Source: Plutella xylostella | Taxonomy: Eukaryota > Arthropoda > Insecta > Lepidoptera > Plutellidae | NCBI RefSeq assembly: GCF_932276165.1 | Contig: NC_063986.1 | Location: forward strand, 2,988,501-3,052,500 | Length of the DNA stretch: 64,000 bases | Direction of reading: 5' to 3' | Shown: in pieces, positions 58,901 through 64,000 of the stretch | How positions within the stretch are numbered: the stretch's first letter is position 1 | Layout: each line of letters begins with the position of its first letter | Translations under genes and position numbers: made by a program | Notes under the pieces: model-generated | Told to the model about the DNA's origin: nothing | Databases searched by the model: none | What the model saw: only the letters and a program-made list of their open reading frames with translations

Positions 58901-61019
58901 CGGAAATGCTGATATTTTCAGAATATTAAGGAACTAAATTGGAAAAAGAGTTGTCTATATCTTTCAATTAAATTTACTTATCAATATTATTTACGAACAT
59001 AAAATACTGCACCAATTTCAAAATTACATCTTTGACATTATCTTCTTCTTTATCTTTGCACTCTGTTCATTAGTGAGATCCGACCGCGTTATCTCGAGAT
59101 CTTTGAGAGTGATCCCCAGAAATATCTTCAGACAACTATGACGTGTTATGCACTGTTCAAAGCTAACGATTTTAGATCGAGATCATCGTGGCTTTAGTTT
59201 TGTTTTCTTTTTTTACACTTTTATGCTCAGAAAGGACAGCGATTTAGATACGGATTCGCCGAAACTCAAAGACAGTTTGAAAATAAATAATTGAGACGTT
59301 AAAACCGGGTTTAAATTGTCTCTCAGCTTTCAGGTTTTAGATACTATAAAGTCCGAAAAAGCACTTCCGTACGTCACAACTCGTCCGGCAGTTGCACGGG
59401 TAGATTGCATTCGCATTTTAAAATCGAATAAATCGGATAGTTCATTCGATTTTATTTGTGCCGACGGCAGCAGTGCGAGTAAGGGTAGACTCGAAATAAG
59501 AGGATTCCTGATTGAGTACAGATATTGGACTGAATGTCGTATAAATAAATCGACTGTGCAGACTCCAAATAGACGAAACCCCATTTGGGACCGAGTCCCG
59601 ATTCCGTTAAAAAAAGCAGTGAACAAAACACTTGGGATTAATGGGTTGGTTTCCAGATCGACTGGAATTGATTAAGTCTAAAAACGTCTCTATCTGATTT
59701 AACGGCTTTTGTCTAACACTCAAATAGGAACCATTTGAGTTTTAACTTCAGATTTGTGCTGCTCGCTTTGCTAAGATGCTTTGTACCATTCCTTAAATAA
59801 ACCATCGACCCAAAAAATAGAAAAGGGTGAAGATTATCTCGTAAAAATAAGACAAATGGCAAGACATTAATAATATCAGCATCCTTTCAAGATCTTGTAA
59901 ACCTGAACCTTTCAAACATGGAGGCGTCAATCAAAGCCAATCTTTTAACGTAAACAATTTTAGCATTTTAGTAAAGAAACAAATATCAAGTGCATTAAAT
60001 CAAGCTGAACATAAAACTCCTATTTCATCAACTAGATACTTAAATTATGTCGATATAAATGATTTTTTCAATATCATTATGAGTAGGTACATTCAATAGT
60101 AATATTTCGGAAGAATATTCTGCTTCTCTTATTATTCACTTATAACTTTATTAAAACTGAAAAATAAATCGTATCTAAAAGTTATCCTATCATCCGTCTG
60201 AAAGTCTATTCTGAAACTTTCTAAGGGTCTTCGATAGGTCAGATTTCATTTCGTCGTCGTCAGTAGCTAATGGAGTTACGTTTGATTTGAAAAGTTAGGT
60301 ACATTTGCGGATATAAAGGCTACATACGACATCGACATTATTTTTTTTATGCCGCCGTAACAAATAGGTATACTTCAAGTCGAGCTCGATGATATTGATA
60401 TTGTGACATTTCACATTACTTCCAGTTGTCCAGAGATGTGACTGGTGCTCCGAGGCTATTATTGGACACTCAAGTATCCTGTGGTCGCTATATAGGTGTC
60501 CAGGACTTTTGATGCTTGATGTGATAGTTTTAGACGTTGAAGAGCATACAACCGCTCTACTGTGAAAAGAGTTGGTAGTATTAATGTCGTATTTTCCTAT
60601 TTGTGTCATATTTAAGGCTATCATTCACCCTTTAGTTCGCATCCAGTATGTTTTTGAGAATAACGGTGCACAGTGCAACTGGTTAATATTTATAAGTTCA
60701 ATATAAGCTGAGATGATACAAGCCCACAAGTGCATTTGTCCACCAAACATTGATCCAATCGGCGGTCCCCTTTCTACTAAATTGATATTTCCTCTTTGTA
60801 ACCAACACGGCTAATTGCATTTCCGGATGTCACTCATTGTTTGAGAGGCAATCGGTGCATGCAATGATAATGTGGACTCAATCAAATATAGTTGCCAATG
60901 CATGTGTTTGATTCTCACTTCTATTTTGTGAGACATAGAAGCTATATTGAATCTTTACTCATAGAGTATTTGGATTATTTTGGATGTTAATAGATGGAAT
61001 ACGAGTGACCCCGCATAAA
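55942..61019. other. Upstream region of the MBF2-family gene and gene-poor DNA
   Basis: The first kilobase should hold the promoter of the minus-strand gene. Beyond it are chance ORFs only. The 119-codon frame at 59316-59672 matches no family I know and overlaps an inverted repeat AAAATCGAAT / ATTCGATTTT near 59418-59451. Confidence 0.4.
57629..57690 (+). mobile_element. Terminal fragment of the small TIR MITE
   Basis: CACTCACGAGCAATGAAAAA and TTCCACTCACAAAATG match the ends of the family at 28676-28911. Similarity stops after about 60 bases. Confidence 0.5.
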
Positions 61020-61110
61020 AAAAAAACAAAAATCAAAATCAAAATTGTTTATTTCAAAAACTTTTCAATTATAACTAATACAAGGTATAATACCGCATGA
61101 GATGAATGTT
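61020..61110 (-). repeat. LINE 3' tail remnant on the minus strand
   Basis: On the minus strand the sequence reads GAAATAAACAATTTTGATTT followed by TTGATTTTTG and a T-run, close to the tail of the fragment at 3338. Confidence 0.4.
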
Positions 61111-61638
61111 TTGACGCTACTTGGGAGAATCCTATGATGATGATAGTTTAATTCCCCTTAATTCATAATCAAATATTTTATGATCATATAAGTAGTTAAA
61201 ACATAAGCACATTGTGCAAAGCTAAAGATATTAAATATTCAAACGATAGTCATGTCTGTGTAAAGCCATGTGTGTAATCTATGACCGCTGTCAATCCAAC
61301 ATTACCATTTATAGCAGAAAGCGAAATGCGCACCGAATTATCGTATAAATGTTAAATGTGTGTACACTCACGTTGAGTACGGAGCTAATGGTTTCGTAAT
61401 CAATCAATATCTCGATTGCACTGCGTTTTGTGCCCGACTGTCTGTTCTGTTATTAGAATAATTGACTTTGATTATTGGTAAAGAACTGGCTTTAAGCTTA
61501 TTCAGCCATTACCTTACAATAATGTTTTTTTTTTCTACTGAAATTTTCATCAAAGGCCTATATGTGAACAAAGAGGTCGTGCATTGATTTTGTATACAGA
61601 ACATTACCTATGAATCTTATACTATACTCACTTAGGAA

Positions 61639-61845
61639 TCCTAACTAATATTATAAATGCGAAAGTAACTGTGTCTGTCTGTCTGTCTGTCTGTTACTCT
61701 TTCACGCCAAAACTACTGAACGGATTTGGATGAAATTTGGTATATATATGGTCTAGACCCTGGGAAAGAACATAGGCTACTTTTTATCCCGGAATTCCCA
61801 CGGGAAAACTTTTAAATGCGAAGCGAAGCGCGCGGGAACAGCTAG
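61639..61845 (+). mobile_element. Lep1-type Helitron, best-preserved copy
   Basis: Inserted between A and T, starting TCCTAACTAATATTATAAAT and ending AACAGCTAG. Both are Helitron rules (5' TC, 3' CTAG, host A|T site). A GC-rich stem (GCGAAGCGAAGCGCGCG) lies about 10 bases before the end. 207 bp, non-coding. Confidence 0.82.
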
Positions 61846-62279
61846 TATTCAATATATTTACCTTCTTCGCCTTCTACTTACCTATGTATTAAGTTGTAAA
61901 TCTAGACAACATTATCTTGTCGTGTCTTACTCATCACTCTTGATACCCAGAGGTGTTATTACAACGAACTTTTTTCAACAATAAATTAAAGTTATTGCTT
62001 TCCATAATAATAGTAGACTCTCAGTTATTAGCAGCGGCGGAGTATATTTGCATTTTCCATATAGTTTTACTGGTATTGTGTTGAAAGGTGGCCATTTTTA
62101 ATAATTGTTAATTTCCTAGAGCCATTGTTGGAGCGGCTCGTGTTTATAGCGTGATTGAAACAATTTCCCTGAAAACTGAAATAAATTGGTAGTTATTTAT
62201 CATTGCTGTAATAATAGATTTAAAATGTGAATATTATTTACATTTAAAAACTTTCATATTTCAGCTTAGTAATTGGAAT

Positions 62280-62546
62280 ACAAAAAAAAAAAAAAACACG
62301 CACTCACGCCTTGTACTAATGTACTCCCTTGCGGGGTAGGCAGAGGTGCATTGCTGCACCCACTTTTCGCCAGAGTGTTATGTTAGTCCCAATGTAATAG
62401 GGGGCGGGCCTATTGGAATTTTACGGGCACATCCAAGACCCGAGAACAAATATCTGTGTTTAAACAAATATCTGCCCCAGCCGGGAATCGAACCCGGGAC
62501 CATCGGCTCAGTAGTCAGGGTCACTAACCACTACGCCATTCGGTCG
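62280..62546 (-). mobile_element. tRNA-derived SINE, second copy
   Basis: On the minus strand: GACCGAATGGCGTAGTGG (A box), GGGTTCGATTCCCGGC (B box), the same body as 19098-19375, and an A/T-run end (a T-run on the element strand). The two copies differ at only a few scattered bases, so the family was recently active. Confidence 0.8.
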
Positions 62547-63654
62547 ACTTGGAATACATTTTTAGTTTAGAACCTGATTTGCTTAAAAAAGTTGACAAAT
62601 ATAATTTTCCTTTGGCAAAATGTATAGTTTTACATCGACATCAATGTTTGTCTAGTTTTTACTATCTTCTAAATCTACTATCTTCAAAAGATAAGTATAT
62701 GTAGTATAGATAGTGATTTATTTCCTTATTAAGTATATTTAACGTATAATTTAGACAAAATTATCAGTGGTTCACATCGGATAACAACAGTAAATCCTAA
62801 TTTCCAGATCTAATCCCAGCTTAATTCGGGCCGTGTTCCAGCACGAATTTACATGCTCAATAAAGATTACAGTTTATAACATTGCGTGGCGATTATATGG
62901 GACGTGGCCTATGGAGCTCCACAATGGCTACCTGTTCACGATACGACTTATACATAGCCGTAAATTGTTCCATAATTATATCGCTAGGGCCGTGTTTTAC
63001 TTAATGAGAACGATAAATCCTGTGTAAGTACACCTGAAAGTTATAACCGGTTTCGTCTAAATGAAAAAATTCAAGCACCGCTATAAAAGTATAAAGCGCT
63101 TTTTTACTGCGAGCAAACGTAATGAAATTTCTTAGCGTTTGCTTTATGGTACGTTCGAGTCTTAAGAGTTCGATTTCAGCAACAGGTTTTCAGGTAAAGG
63201 CGATCTTGTTTATGAAAATCTTCAATATCCATTGTCGGAGTATTGAAATCGTTTGGTAAATGGCCAAATACGACATTAATTCCAGGAGTGAGAGATACTT
63301 ACGATGTTCAAGAGTTTTAAAATAGATAAAGTTACTAAACTAAGGTATCTATTTTGAGGGTTGAATAAGAGCTTTACTTTTTTAATTTTTACCCTAAAAT
63401 TTTCATTCTGAGCCACTGCCAAAATATAATTCTAATTCAAACCGTTTCGTTCCCTGAATATACTATATTTTATTATTATTTCTTTCAAAAGCCAAACTAC
63501 ATCTTCATTCCTTTTAATCGATCTGGCAAGCGATTACAACCATATCCTTACATAAGGCCATTGTAAACCCATTAAAGTTTTTGTATAAAGCTGTATAGGT
63601 ACTTAACAATAAAATCTGTATCAATTGCGTTTCCTAAAGATGTAAATTTATTAT

Positions 63655-64000
63655 TACAAAACCGGCCAAGTGCGAGTCGGGCTCGCGCACAAAGGGTTCC
63701 GTAGCAGCAAAATTACAGTTAAATCAACCTATCTCAAAAACTATAAGAGATACTTTGATCAAACCAAAAATCGTTGAAAGAGTTAATTAGCATGCATCAC
63801 CTCTATTTTTTTTAGAATTTTATACCCCGTAGTTATAAAAATAGAGGGGGGGGGACATACTTTTTACGACTTTGAGAGCTGATATCTCAAAAACCGTTCA
63901 CTTTAAGAAAAATGTTTTTTAGAAAACTTTATATCATTTTAAAAGACCTTTCCATTGATACCCCACACGGGTATGTACATCGAAAAAAAAAATTTCATCC
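63655..64000. repeat. Interspersed lepidopteran repeat, cut by window end
   Basis: Begins ACCGGCCAAGTGCGAGTCGG, CTCGCGCACAAAGGGTTCCG, a motif I recall as very common in moth and butterfly introns. What follows contains CTATCTCAAAAACTATAAGA and a G-run. Its class is not evident here, and the right end lies outside the window. Confidence 0.5.

Noticed and set aside
59316..59675. 119-aa plus-strand ORF
   Set aside because: No recognisable domain. It contains an inverted repeat and looks like a chance open frame.

Overview
The window is AT-rich eukaryotic DNA, almost certainly from a moth or butterfly. The evidence is spliced genes with GT-AG introns, Lep1-type Helitrons (three copies plus a fragment), an insect MBF2-family secreted protein gene, tRNA-derived SINEs, and a dense mix of LINE, DIRS, LTR, Tc1/mariner and MITE insertions. 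Nothing bacterial is present.

Region 1 (1-9.9 kb, + strand) is a 13-exon MCM9 gene, a DNA helicase of the MCM8/9 repair pair. The exons join in frame to 957 aa with zinc finger, Walker A, Walker B and arginine finger in place. Introns hold a Lep1 Helitron, a DNA element with iterated inverted ~16-bp units, a truncated LINE, and a partial duplication of exon 7 that keeps a splice donor.

Region 2 (10.0-15.9 kb, - strand) is a four-exon gene for an S4-like RNA-binding mitochondrial protein that resembles MTRES1/C6orf203 (198 aa). It is convergent with MCM9. Its second intron carries a 4.85-kb DIRS-like tyrosine-recombinase retrotransposon in the opposite orientation. The termini and internal complementary region are preserved, but the ORFs are broken.

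Region 3 (16-29.5 kb) has no recognisable host gene. It holds a 1-kb palindromic Tc1 derivative, a SINE, a Harbinger-like MITE, a 1.18-kb element with 9-bp target duplications and 12 strictly alternating copies of a 12-mer, several copies of a small TIR MITE, and a LINE 3' end.

Region 4 (29.5-34.2 kb) is a CR1-like non-LTR retrotransposon with both ORFs open and catalytic residues present.

Region 5 (34.2-54.7 kb) is mostly unique non-coding DNA. It contains a gag-protease-only LTR element (39.7-42.5 kb), two fold-back MITE copies, a Helitron, and a long hairpin at 46.26-46.35 kb that looks like a microRNA precursor.

Region 6 (54.7-64 kb) has a two-exon MBF2-family gene on the - strand, then non-coding DNA with a Helitron, a SINE and a repeat cut by the window end. 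The three host genes look unrelated in function: nuclear DNA repair, mitochondrial RNA maintenance and a secreted protein. All family assignments come from reading translated motifs; no database search was run.
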